From the NCBI RefSeq assembly GCF_000143415.4, contig NW_003314268.1, forward strand, positions 2,795,442-2,859,441: a stretch of 64,000 bases of DNA. Reading direction: 5' to 3'. The DNA is from Selaginella moellendorffii (lineage: Eukaryota; Streptophyta; Lycopodiopsida; Selaginellales; Selaginellaceae). The position numbers and the translations under genes were made by a program. The notes under the pieces were generated by a model, which saw nothing but the letters and a program-made list of their open reading frames with translations, did no database searches and was not told where the DNA came from. Below are positions 22,376 to 32,841 of the stretch, piece by piece; position 1 is the stretch's first letter; each line of letters starts with the position of its first letter.

Positions 22376-24182
22376 CTATGGCTGTTGGTTTTGATGATTT
22401 TGGAGGCTGTTGTTGTTGGGCTGCTTGGTGTTGTCTCGCTCATAATCCGATGCCAAGCTCTGTTGGACCTTCTGTGTCAGCAAAAATTGAGCCGCTTGGA
22501 TGGCTTCTCCGCTGCCTATCATGGTTACTTTCCTGAAACGAAAGCAAGCAAAGATGAATACTAGATGGGAAGCTTGGCCAAGTTACCTATACTCTGTGCC
22601 CGTAACAAAATCTCCTCGGTCAGAAACTTTGATCTTCGCGCCGCTAGACTGCAGAGGTTTTTTGGTTTGATTTGTAACGTAAAGATGGGAAGAAGGGAAG
22701 AGTTACCTGCTGGAGTTCTTGAAGCGTCTTGCCCGCCCGGCCTAGAATGAATCCGATGTGCTCGTCAGGTATACCAATTGTAACTGAAGATGTGAGTGCC
22801 CCCACTTCAACGACTGGTAGTGCCATCTGATAAGGGGGTTGCAACGCGATCACCGGCGCCATCATACCCTGCGAGACGAGAAAAGAAATTGAGAGACGAG
22901 TACAAGTTTTGGAAGTTTTAGAAACTTACCCGCGCAGACAAAATGCTTGGAGCACCATACGCAACTGGCATTGGGGGGCCAGGGCCGTTTCTTCTTAGAT
23001 TTTGCAGTCCTGGAGACGCATGATAAACACACCTGACAATGAAAGAAGTCGGCCTTGTACCTGGGTAGACGAGGGGTGTGCTTGTGGTCTCGGTGTAGCT
23101 CGATTCTTCCGTCAGCTTTGTAAGAATTAGCGTGACCGCTTTTATAATCTGGTCGACATTTCCTCCGATGGTGACGATGCGATCAATCACGCCGGGGAGA
23201 AGCTGATCTTGCGATGAGAGTTTGATACTGGCTTGCGAGTCCTCAACGAATTTTCTAACAGAAACGGCCATAAGCTGGCTGGGAAGCAGAAAGAAAAAAA
23301 TAAGTCTCTACTTGCTTACTTGATGTTGGAGCCTCCCTTTCCAATGATTGCCCCGCAGACAGTCTTGGGAACCAAAAGCTTCACCTGAATGGATTTTGTA
23401 TCATCTTGGTTGTCCTGCCAAGAGAGAAAAAAAAAAAAAAGACAAAACACAAACAGGCCCGAATAAGAAACTAGAAGACAGGGCTGAAACTCAAGGATAG
23501 AGATCCGACCTTACATCTTTGATAATCTTTGAGATGATGAGCTGAAACGCAGTCAAGACGTCTGCTAGGGACCCACTCAATACAGCGACGCGATCTGAGG
23601 TACCGGGGAAGTATTCATGGTTCCGGGACAACTGAATTCGAGCTCCAGATTGAGCTTGAAAGTCGCTAATGGTGGAACCTCCCTTGCCAATCACTGATCC
23701 GGCAGCCGTGTTGGTCACCAGGAATCTCAAGTTCGTCGTAGTTTCACCAGCATTGTTTTCTGCAAAAAGAAATTCCATGAGATCCTCCGTCCTAGAAGTC
23801 CAATTTGGAGCAAAATTATGCCTCTAGAACTCCACCTCACTCGCCTCTCTCTCTTTCTCTCCTTGTGACTTCTAGGGTCGAGACTCCACCTATCTAGCAG
23901 GCAATGCATCACTCTCTCTTGCGCAGCTCCAGGAAGCTGGCAAAATCTACATTCGGCTGGCGCATTGCGATCGATCCGACAAGAAAAATTTCGCCTCAGG
24001 GCGCCAGATCCAGCCTCAAATCTTGCAAATTCCCTCACAGCAATGCGAGCAAAGACCTAACCTGGAGAAGCAGCGACCCCGTTCGCTGGCGCCGCTGTCG
24101 CCGCCGCCTCCTCCTCGCCGAAGCTCGATCTCGCCAAATCCTCCCCCCCTCCTCCTCCGGCCGCTGCCTCCTCCGCCTCCAT
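22376..24182 (-). CDS. Three-KH-domain RNA-binding protein (BTR1/PCBP/Nova-like)
   Basis: Seven exons on the minus strand (24182-24062, 23759-23515, 23414-23320, 23254-22930, 22868-22707, 22648-22587, 22532-22376) join in frame to 388 aa. The Ala/Gly/Glu-rich N-terminus (about 40 aa) leads into KH1 with the GxxG loop in 'GSVIGKGGSTISDFQAQSGA' and 'FPGTSDRVAVLSG'. KH2 has 'GAIIGKGGSNIKKFVEDSQA'. KH3 has a degenerate loop 'GFILGRAGKTLQELQQSSGA' and 'DRGDFVTG'. The tail is Asn/Gln-rich. The order and length match plant BTR1, which binds single-stranded RNA including a viral RNA in Arabidopsis, and animal PCBP/Nova. Intron 1 is the longest (302 nt). The KH3 loop is GRAG, still a GxxG. The gene is divergent from the phosphatase gene. 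Confidence 0.9.
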
Positions 24183-24656
24183 CTCTCTCTCACAATCTCC
24201 CTCCCTCCCGCCTCACACGCGCATCGCTCAAGAACTCCTCTCCCAAATGAAATACCTAGGGTCTTCTCTAAGCGATTCACAGAGAAGCCACTTCCATGTG
24301 AAGTGTCAAAGGCCTTTCTCTCATACAAGGAACAGGGTATACAGCCCAGGATAAAAAGTAAAAGTCACGGTGGGAAAGGGCGCGGTTAATGGATGCGGTA
24401 AATAAAAAAGCTTATATATAAAGCCTAGCCAGTCAACAGGTTAAATCGGGTCTAGATCCAACGGCTGGCATCTCCCCAACGTAATACTTCTAACGGCTAT
24501 CATTGCGCAGTACTTCCGGATCGTAATGCAGCGATCCAACGGCTTGTTTTTCCCTTCTCGGAATGTTTGATCTTGCGATCCATGGCGCGGCGCGGCGCGG
24601 CTCCTAGGTTTGATTTTCTTTTCGATCTTCTCCAAGATCTCGGGAGTAGGAGATAG
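24183..24656. promoter_or_regulatory. Shared divergent promoter region, KH gene / phosphatase
   Basis: About 475 bp separate the two start codons, which point away from each other. This short spacer must hold both promoters and 5'UTRs, so a bidirectional promoter is plausible. CT-rich runs flank the KH start ('ctccctccctcccgcctc'). 'ttatatataaagcc' at about 24411-24424 resembles a TATA box in either direction. This is inferred from spacing and composition only. Confidence 0.4.
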
Positions 24657-26340
24657 ATGCCACTGGGATTTCGGGGTAATCTGAGCTCCTGGTGCTGGTC
24701 GTTTTCCGGGCCGAGAATGACTTCCAATTCTCCTGCCACGCCTACGCTCCCGCAGCGCGTCTCAGCCATGCCAAGAATCCCTTGCTCTTCGGCGGGGAAG
24801 GATTTCTCCTTGACTTCCAGCAGCGCAGTGGTAGCTGGGGACAGCGATTGCTTCTGGAAGCCCGAGCTCACTCCCGCGGAGATCGCTGCTTGCAAGGAGG
24901 CGTTTGATGCGATTAACTGGAAGCTGGAGACGCCGGAGAGCATTTACAGGGAATTCTCCTCCCTCAGGGTTCGTATTGTTTTAGAATTTTTCTTTTTCTT
25001 GCTTGATTGCTTCGTGTTCTTCATATAGATTGTCTTTTGGTCTTTCTTCTTTATCTTGGTCTGGAAAGTTGTGATTGCTTGTTCTACAGTGCACTTCATT
25101 GCTATCTACAAACTCAATTGTTTCGATCTCTCGCAGCTTAGCTCGTTACCGAAACGAGAACTTATTGGGAAATTCAAAGCGGCCGCGTCAAATGCATGTT
25201 ACAACAAAGACAGATACAGCGACGTGCTGCCTTGTATCCTTTTTTCTGTCCCTTCATTCTCTTCCAAGTTGGCTGTAGATCCTTGATTTTTTTTCTCGCT
25301 GCTAGTTGATGAGACGCGTGTGATACTACGAAAAACTAAAGAATCCGACTCTGACTACATCAACGCGAATTTCGTAGAGGTTACTTTACTTGCATTCTAC
25401 GCGGCTTCACGAGATGCTTACTTTGTGTGTTGCAACAGTCTCCCGCGTTTGGTCATTCGTTTATTGCGACACAGGGGCCCTTGAAAACAACTATAGCGGA
25501 TTTTTGGGAGATGGTGATGCAGCAGAGGTGTCCCGCCATTATCATGCTGACGAGTTTGGTGCATGGTAGCCTGGTAAATCCCATCCCATGCTTCCATGCT
25601 TCTTCTACTCACGCTTTCTACAACAGGATAAATGCGCACCGTATTTTCCACCAGCAGCTAATGAGCAACAAGTTTATGGTCGTCTGAGAGTGACAAACAA
25701 AGGTCTTGGCCACAGTAGTCACTCGATTACGAAGAGAGTATTTGAAGTCCAGCCTGTCGAGGTATGTTGGTCCTGGATTTATCTGTGATTCTGAAAAACT
25801 AGCAGGTGTCTCTTGCGTAGCTCACTCAAGAACCTCCTTTGTGCGTTTTGCATTTGGAGTACCTTCACTGGCCAGACCACGGAGTTCCAGCGTATACAAG
25901 ACCAATTCGGGAGCTCTATCGATGCATAAGCACGATACCGGACGATGCCGGTCCCATTGTCGTCCACTGCAGGTAAACTCCGCCATGTCCATCACGGCTT
26001 TTCTTTAAACTGCGCCGTATTCTATCTAGTGCTGGGATTGGACGGAGTGGGGCATATATTGGAATCGACCAAACTTTGCGAAGGATACTGAAAGGTGACT
26101 TGACTGCTGTCAATCTCCAAGATACAGTTATGCGTTTGAGGGATCACAGATATGGAATGGTACAGACAAAGGTAATGAAATTATAAAAGAATTCGAGATC
26201 ATTATGTACTAAGCTTAGTTTTGACGTTGCAGGCACAGTACCACTTTATCTATGCGGCAGTGTTAGACGAGCTGCAGGATCTCATTCAAACTGGTGATTG
26301 CGAATCTTCGGCCCAAACAGAACAGTGTCTTAAGAAATGA
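24657..26340 (+). CDS. Classical (tyrosine-specific) protein phosphatase, PTP1-like
   Basis: Eight exons (24657-24968, 25137-25233, 25306-25379, 25439-25573, 25627-25761, 25821-25972, 26030-26171, 26233-26340) join in frame to 384 aa. If the second in-frame ATG at 24717 is used the length is 364 aa. PTP motifs in order are '[16 protein letters not shown]', the substrate loop 'SDYINANFV', 'FIATQGPL', the WPD loop in 'HWPDHGVP', and the P-loop [10 protein letters not shown] with its catalytic Cys and Arg, then '[17 protein letters not shown]'. All catalytic residues are present. It would dephosphorylate phosphotyrosine proteins such as MAP kinases in the cytosol. The N-terminal 80 residues are low in known motifs. 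One intron splits the P-loop codons. The stop lies 21 bp from the stop of the convergent FAAH gene. Confidence 0.92.
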
Positions 26341-26361
26341 ATCAAATGGTACGATCTCTTC

Positions 26362-29300
26362 TTAAATCATTTCTATGGTCGGCTCTAGAAGATCGTAAAT
26401 TACTTTGGGGGCCTTCCTTGCAGCCGCGTGAAGCTCCTGTTGTTGATAGAACGCGAGCTCAGAGAGAGATAATGCATTGAAAGAAAAGAAACGGTGATGA
26501 ATTCGTTACCTGGATTGCAAATCCTACTCTGAGGAGCGTTGCTTCTTGCCATGGACGGCCGATGAGCTGAAGGCCAATTGGCAGTCCTTGGTCGTCATAG
26601 CCAACCTGCGAAGGAAAAGCTCGTCAAAGATTTGGACGAGAGAATAGATGAAATCGATTTTGGTACCGACCGGGACGCTAAGACAGGGAAGGCCGAGCAA
26701 GTTGCCAGTCGCGATGAATCTCATCAAAGTCCCTGTGACAAGAGAGTTTATACTTCTTTTACTTAGAGCCGGAATAAAAGTTCTTACCAGCTTTTACGAA
26801 GTCTGATTCACCTATGCTTAACGAGTCCTGTGGTATCACTGGAGCTGTACATCTAAAAAGTAAAGAAAACAAAAAAATGAGATTTAATTTGAAAAAAAAA
26901 AGTTTTTTCTTTGTTTTTCTACACTTACGGTGTCGTTGGTACAACGATAATGTCGACTTTTTTAAATGCCTCCATATAATAGTACATGTTGCGCCGCCTG
27001 TCGAGATTTCTATCGAGATTAGCAAGAAATGCCAAGACAAAGAACACCTTAGACATTGAGAACCAATGTAGTAGCTCGCATTGAAATGCTTAAAAATCGC
27101 CAGTGTCCCTCTCACCTCGTAACTTATATCCTTTCTACTGCCGAGACACAAGAAAGAGCGTTGAAGAACCTTTCCTTGTTAGCTTCGAAGGGGAAGTTTA
27201 AAACTTACACGTAGTTGTAGTCGTGGTTGAGGGAGGTCATGATCTCTGATCCGCAAGTTACCAAGTGCGCAGCGCGAAGTTCCTCAAGCTCCGGAATCAC
27301 GATCTCGACAGTCTGCAGCGTGGAAGTTTGAGCATAGACGAGAACTAGTTGAGAAAGACGAAGAGGAAATTCTTTTGTTCTTGCCTCAGTGCCAAACTCG
27401 CTTTTAAGCGCGTCGAGTGTTCTGTCGCAAGCCTTGGTTATTTCTTGATCCAACACGTCGTAATACCACTGGCATGACTTCTCGATCAGAACTCCCAAAT
27501 CTCAAGTGCTGTAAAGTACCTTGGAGTATTTTCCAAACTTTAGATTGCCTAGGATGGAATTTTTCTCAAGCAATGGAAAGCAGGGAGGCGGCTGCACAAA
27601 AGGAATACACTGTAAGGAAAAATAAATTCAAAGTGTTAAGGAGTTTTACAGGTTTTGAGTAGAGGACATCGCTTTCATGACTGCCAAGAACAGCTGCATA
27701 GCTGCATCAATGAGATTCAATACAGTGATACGCAATCTTTGTAAAAGCAAAAGCTCCTTACACGATCATCAAATCCTCAATGTTTGCCGCGATTGGACCG
27801 ACGCACAGCATGCTCCATCCCCCCTTTAATCCTCTGGAAAACCAGCAAGATGAAAGCTTTAGGAAGAGCAGTAGAAAAGAGATCAAGACATACCCGCGGC
27901 ATGTCGTGCGACCAGTGGTGGTTTTGAGCCCGACGATTCCACACAAGGAAGAAGGAATTCTGATAGAACCTTCAAGAAGGAAAAAAAAAATACAAAATAC
28001 AAAACGCATCGATGGAAGTTTTATGAACGAAAATTGTTTGCGAAACCTCCGACGTCGGTTCCAAGAGCTGCTGGACACAGCCCTGAAGCGACGAGAGCGC
28101 TGCTTCCCGACGAAGATCCTCCGGTGTAGCGTTTAACGTCGTATGGATTCCTCACTGTCCTGTGAAAAATGGATCGAATCTTGAGAGTAACAACACGGTG
28201 GAATTTCCACGCTTGGGGATTCTAGAAAGCTCTTGCGAACCGCTTACCCGAAAAATGGATTGTTTCCCGTGGTTCCCATGCCGGCCTCGTGCATGTTGGC
28301 TTTTCCAGGAAAGATGGCTCCGCATTTTCTCAGCCGTGAAACGCAGACTGAATCATCCTTGGTCTTTCGGATCTTTTTCACCCACACCGACGCTCCTGCG
28401 TGGTTGCTCTTTAGATGAAAACTAAAGTCTCCAGTAGAGAAGAATGAGTTACCATTGGTTTCGTAAGGAAGGCAGTCGATGTCGTCTTTGATCGCTATAA
28501 AAATTCCATCCAGTATAGAGATGGGATTCCCTGCACCAAACGATGGAGTTACTACACTGGTTGAAAAGAAGAAAACCGAGTCGCACCATTTGCAAACCTC
28601 TCCGTGGAAGCAGCGGCTTGCTTGAGTAAGTCCTGTTTGTCCATTGACACGAAGTAAGCCATTGGTGGATTTCTACGTTGCGAGTCATCCACAGCTTTGA
28701 TGAACCTCTCGGCAACCTGGAGCAATCCCGAAGATGGTAAAAGAATGTCAAGAGCTATAACCATGAAAGCTCACCTGAGTTGGCGTTAGTTTCTTGGATC
28801 TATAAGCCTCGGCATAATCTCTTATGCTCCAAAATCTAAACGCATAGTCCGTGTTGGTATGATCCGGGACACATTTCCAAGCTTGTTCCACACGAAGCAG
28901 AGGATCATCACTTTCACAAGTCTGTGTATACGGTTCCTCGGCTGCAAAAATGAAAGTTATAAAGCTAGAGACAAACTGAAAAAACTCCAGCTAGCTTTTA
29001 CCAGGAGCTGGGTACTCTGGAAGGAACATTGGCCCATCTGGAATATCTATGCCATCAAATACCTGCCAAACGAAACCAAGAAAGAAAAAAAATAAAGGAA
29101 AAGAAATATATATTTGTAAGATACCTTTGACACCCCATTGGTCTTGAGCAAGTGCTTGTATAGAATCCCACCAAAGAGCCTACTCTCCATGAGCCACACG
29201 GACAATTTTAAGGGAAACCCAGTGAGCCTTGGGCCTGGAAGCATAGCTTTGAGACTAGAAAACCACCCAAAAAAAGATTTTTTGTACAAAACCTTCAAGG

Positions 29301-29374
29301 TTGGATCGTGTGTAGACGACAGATCCTTGTAGAACTTCCTCCACAGGCAGCATTTTTTTCCTTTTGTCAGCCAT
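26362..29374 (-). CDS. FAAH: Fatty acid amide hydrolase (amidase signature family)
   Basis: About 20 small exons on the minus strand give about 605 aa, against 607 aa for Arabidopsis FAAH. The start [10 protein letters not shown] aligns with the family start. The catalytic Lys lies in '[10 protein letters not shown]' (about 202). The amidase signature is '[16 protein letters not shown]', with serines at about 278-279. The nucleophile Ser is in '[13 protein letters not shown]' (about 302) with Arg at 304. These four positions are each three below the residues reported for Arabidopsis (K205, S281/S282, S305, R307). Later landmarks are '[13 protein letters not shown]', '[15 protein letters not shown]', '[10 protein letters not shown]', '[13 protein letters not shown]' and 'APKVIYDLL'. 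It hydrolyses N-acylethanolamines at endomembranes in known plants. One intron (27384-27313) has a GC donor. Exon ends were read by eye, and a few could be off by a codon. Confidence 0.9.
27313..27384 (-). other. GC-AG intron of 72 nt, in frame and stop-free, in FAAH
   Basis: The exon upstream ends ACTGAG and is followed by gcaaga, a typical GC donor context. The acceptor is ctgcag before ACTGTCGAG. Splicing gives the family-like join '[18 protein letters not shown]'. Retention would add 24 residues without a stop. See finding. Confidence 0.7.
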
Positions 29375-29689
29375 CCTGCGGCCGGAGACTGATGAGATTT
29401 GTGTGGCTTCATCACCGACAAATCGCCAGAAATCTAAAGAAAAAGGACACTCACCGGATCAGCGAACTCTAGAACTCGTTTGCGCCCAAATGCGTAGCGG
29501 CTCGTGAAATCGCGAAGAAACGCGTGAACCTGAGAGATTTTCTCTTCCCCTGAGAGGGCAAAAGAGCTGACATAAATGAGATGATTCAACCACCGCAAGA
29601 ATTTTGACAAATAGAATTTGTGACTTTCTTAAACTACTCTCTAGAACTTCGTGTACCATATTATTCCAAGTACGTACTAAGGATCTCCT

Positions 29690-30330
29690 TGTTCCAGAAA
29701 ATCCCACAACGGAGCTTGGTCGTGTTCACGCTCATGCTCGAAGGTTATGGTCAATCTGGAAATCTCGACGAGGTAAAGAGGAGCTTCGACTCGATGGCAC
29801 AGCCAAACTTAGCAGCCTTCACGATCCTTGTCTCGGCCTACGCTCGCTGCTGTCGCATCGCAGACGCTCAGGAGTTCTTCTTCCACGCTATGCCTTAGTG
29901 GGACACAGTCGTGCTGAACGTGATGATCGAAGCCTTCGCGAGCAGCAGGATGATTAGCGAGGCCAGGGGCATCTTCGACGGCATGGAAACTCGAGACGGC
30001 GTGACTTGGACGGCGATGATCGTGCCACAGGGCAGCGTTCCGCGGCTCCGGTGAAGCGTCGAAGAGTTTCCGAGCCTCGTCAACCTTTCCTGCTCTAGAG
30101 AAAGCCATCCAATCGCGCTTGGACATTGTGTCGAAGATCACCTCGCTCCGCGTGTGCCTGGACGAGAGAGTTATACGATGCCAGGTCCCAGGAGGGCATG
30201 AGCGAAAACACTTCTTCCAGACGATGGCTTCCATCTCGCCAAAGGCTGGATGCCCGAGAGGAACATCATCACCTGGAACTCGATGCTAGCTTCTCTCGCG
30301 GGAGATCTAGGTGCCCGTTTTGGCCGTAAG
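29690..30330 (+). pseudogene. Pentatricopeptide-repeat (PPR) gene remnant with an internal inversion
   Basis: Plus-strand PPR units are seen at 29700-29895 ('RSLVVFTLMLEGYGQSGNLD', 'NLAAFTILVSAYARC'), then a stop, then 'VVLNVMIEAFASSRM' and 'DGVTWTAMI' to about 30022. From about 30025 to 30165 the PPR-coding strand is the minus strand ('VIFDTMSKRDW', 'AGKVDEARKLFD'). Plus-strand coding resumes at about 30230 ('MPERNIITWNSML'). PPR proteins are organelle RNA-binding factors. Stops, the inversion and the lack of a start make this a pseudogene. Confidence 0.7.
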
Positions 30331-30712
30331 CCGCTACCAGTGCTGTGAGAGACACCACATTCCACTGGGGAGCATTCGACGCAACCCCTCTATCCCAGGG
30401 ATTCTTCCAAACTTAGTGTCCGTACGCGGTTGCTCCAGCAGGCGTACGGTCAAAGAGGTTTTTTAAGTCGAATCTTCTCGATCGATCAAGCAGCCAAAAG
30501 CTCTTTAATTTCGCTATGGCCGGTTGGATCGCTCCTCTCGCACACTTTTACCCAGCATATAGTTCAAGCTATACCAATGGACCGGAAATAGGTCTCCGAA
30601 TATACCCACAGTTGACAGGTCCTTTTTCCGCACCATTGGCACTCTGTGAATGAAGAGATACTTGGAACAAGAGGAAGGAGCCAAGAGGCAGCGAGTCTGT
30701 TGTTCCGAGAGC

Positions 30713-31500
30713 ATGGGGGCGTTTGATGATCTGGGCGCTGATCTGGTGCTCGACATCTTGTCTCGCCTCAAGCCAGCAGATATTATCGTCAAAGCCGGGG
30801 GCGTCTGCTAGCAATGGCATCGCCTGTCACGCTCGCAGGAGCTGAGAGAAGCTGTGGCTAGCAGAACTGCCGGAGATCCATGGTTTGGAGATTCGGAGCC
30901 ATGGGTTGTGCTCCAATTTGGCCACCGCTTGCGCTGGTATCCTTCACTGGAAGCTCTCCTCAACAATCGGAGCAAGCTTCTTCATCAGTCCTTTTGGGTG
31001 GGTCCGCGGGACTCCTGGCATGCTCGCTGGGGCTTGTGTGTGGGAGGCTGGAGGATCTGGAGGAGGCTGGCAGCGAGGCGACTACTCTAGCTGTTGGAAA
31101 TCCACTCACGAATGTATGGAAAATTCTTCCCAGGATTGATATCAATGCTCAATGTACGACCAATCATTAGAGTGAAAAGGTCAGGGCATTACCATGTAAT
31201 TCTCAAGTTTGATGACCAGCATGCTATGGATTATGATTCCAAGACATGCTTGGGGAGCTCGTCCTTGTCGTCAGATCTCAACTCCACTGTACTTTTGTGG
31301 ATCGTCTCCATGTAACACAGGGACAGGTTTGTGTTGCGGGTGGACAAAAGCCCATCGAGTTGGAGGTTCTTCTTGACGAAGTACCAACACATCCTGCTCT
31401 ACAAGGATCGGCACTTGTCAGATGAGAAAATTTTGATCAAGGGAGTACTGTTGCATTCCTTCCTACTTTAGCCATACCTTGATCTGAAACAGATTTATAT
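30713..31500 (+). pseudogene. F-box protein pseudogene
   Basis: ATG at 30713 opens an F-box: 'DLGADLVLDILSRLKPADII' then 'GGVC', where a TAG stop (about 30809) replaces a codon before 'QWHRLSRSQELREAVASRT'. The following sequence ('DPWF', 'WVVLQFGHRLRWYPSL') resembles the segment after the F-box in plant F-box proteins, but further frame changes break it up by 31500. Intact relatives would recruit substrates to SCF ubiquitin ligases. Confidence 0.65.
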
Positions 31501-32566
31501 GGAAAGAAAACCTTATAAAATCAAAGTTTGACGTCCCTAGGCCAAAATTTTATACTTATTATTGGGGAAGCTTATATGTGTCTCTTCAAGAGTTTAAGAA
31601 TGGCATCATCCATCCAAGGAGCTGTTGCCAAACTTTGTAAAAGCCAGATTTAGCCAATCAGCACCATTGGATGGGCATAATCTTCTCACTTCGTTCCCAC
31701 ATGGTTTCTCTTCCTATGTAAATTTGTAAGGCTTGTTGGTGGTCTAAGATGTAGTGAATGAGGCTTGTTAGATGGCTCATGGAGGCTCAAACTTGGATTT
31801 TTCAGCTTATGATTGTGTGAGCTGCCCAAAAAAATGAAGGTGTCAACATTGTTTTGATGAGTGTGATGGGGCAAGCTTTATGCTGTCCTGTTCAATAGAG
31901 GAGAAGTAACTTAAGCCTTTGCCAAATCAACAAGGCTATACCCTTGCCATTGTGGGACTAACTTTTCTTTTAGCCTGGCAATACTATAATCAATTGTAGT
32001 AGTTCAATGATAAAAACAACCAAAGGATGTTAGGAATCTGAAAGCTTGGTATGTTTGGCTGTTTATGCCTGCACAGAGTGTAGCCAAGGTTTAACTCCTT
32101 AAGTCCATTCTAACTCAAGGAAGGGGATTAAAAGAAAATTTAAGAATTTATGAATGGATGGGTAACACTTTATTATTTGTGTAGTGAATAGTTGAAACTA
32201 AATAAGACCAACCAAGAGCTGGTACAATAAACAAAAATCTTGGTAAGGGAATTTAACTAACGTTAAAGTAGTGGTGGTCAAATAAATAAAGTAAGTTAGC
32301 AAATTAAACTATTAAGGAGGAGTTAGCAAAGTATGCTATTAAGAAGCTTGTGGAGCTGAATTTCAAACTCTCCTTGTCTTACACAATGTCCTACGAGCTC
32401 AACAAATTAACAAACTTGTCTAAGGCATGTCAATGTAGCATACATGGTTTTTACCTTTTATCCTATAGTGATTTACCATAGGATAACCACGGAAGTGAAA
32501 CCTAAACCCTCCATGTGCTATGTGTTATATGCCACGTGCCACATGCCACATGTTTACAGGATAGTG
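31501..32566. other. Spacer, no gene seen
   Basis: AT-rich DNA between the F-box remnant and the retrotransposon complex. Open frames are short and of unlikely composition. No repeat partner was recognised inside the window. Confidence 0.5.
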
Positions 32567-32841
32567 GTGTAGAACCCAAATTTCAAAGCCTTGGGGCACT
32601 AAACGAAGAAATAGAGCTAAACTCTCAAGTATGGAGCCAAGGAGCAATGGCACTAGAGCATAGAATGACTCTCGAGCATATAGCCCAAGGAGCAAAGGGA
32701 TAGGAGCACGGAACGACTTTGAACAGTTCTAAAGTATCGAGCATCCCAATGCTAGGGCTAGCATGCAAAATGGAGTTTAGTGTTATTTCAGCATACTAGT
32801 GGCATAACGCAAAGATATGGGTACTCCACCAGCTACTTCAA
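32567..32841 (-). mobile_element. Chromovirus-type LTR remnant, reverse, left part
   Basis: The reverse complement of 32755-32835 follows the end of the LTR at 50390-50455 ('ccattttg..tgc', 'gtatg', 'gagtaccc'). The stretch from about 32567 ('tgtagaacccaaatttcaaag') may be the reversed LTR terminus ('tgtagcgcacctgaatttgg'). It pairs with 54319-54916, the other part of the same reverse LTR, and so forms the outermost layer of the nested complex. Confidence 0.55.

Noticed and set aside
23064-23091. 28-nt GT-AG stretch inside KH-gene exon 4
   Set aside because: Too short to be spliced, and removing it breaks the frame; read-through keeps a single frame to the next exon.
29455-29545. Minus-strand stretch 'QVHAFLRDFTSRYAFGRKRV' upstream of FAAH
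   Set aside because: Protein-like, with a donor-like GTGAGT after it, but it cannot be joined in frame to the FAAH start, and family members begin at MADKRKK. Left unassigned; it could be 5'UTR or a gene relic.
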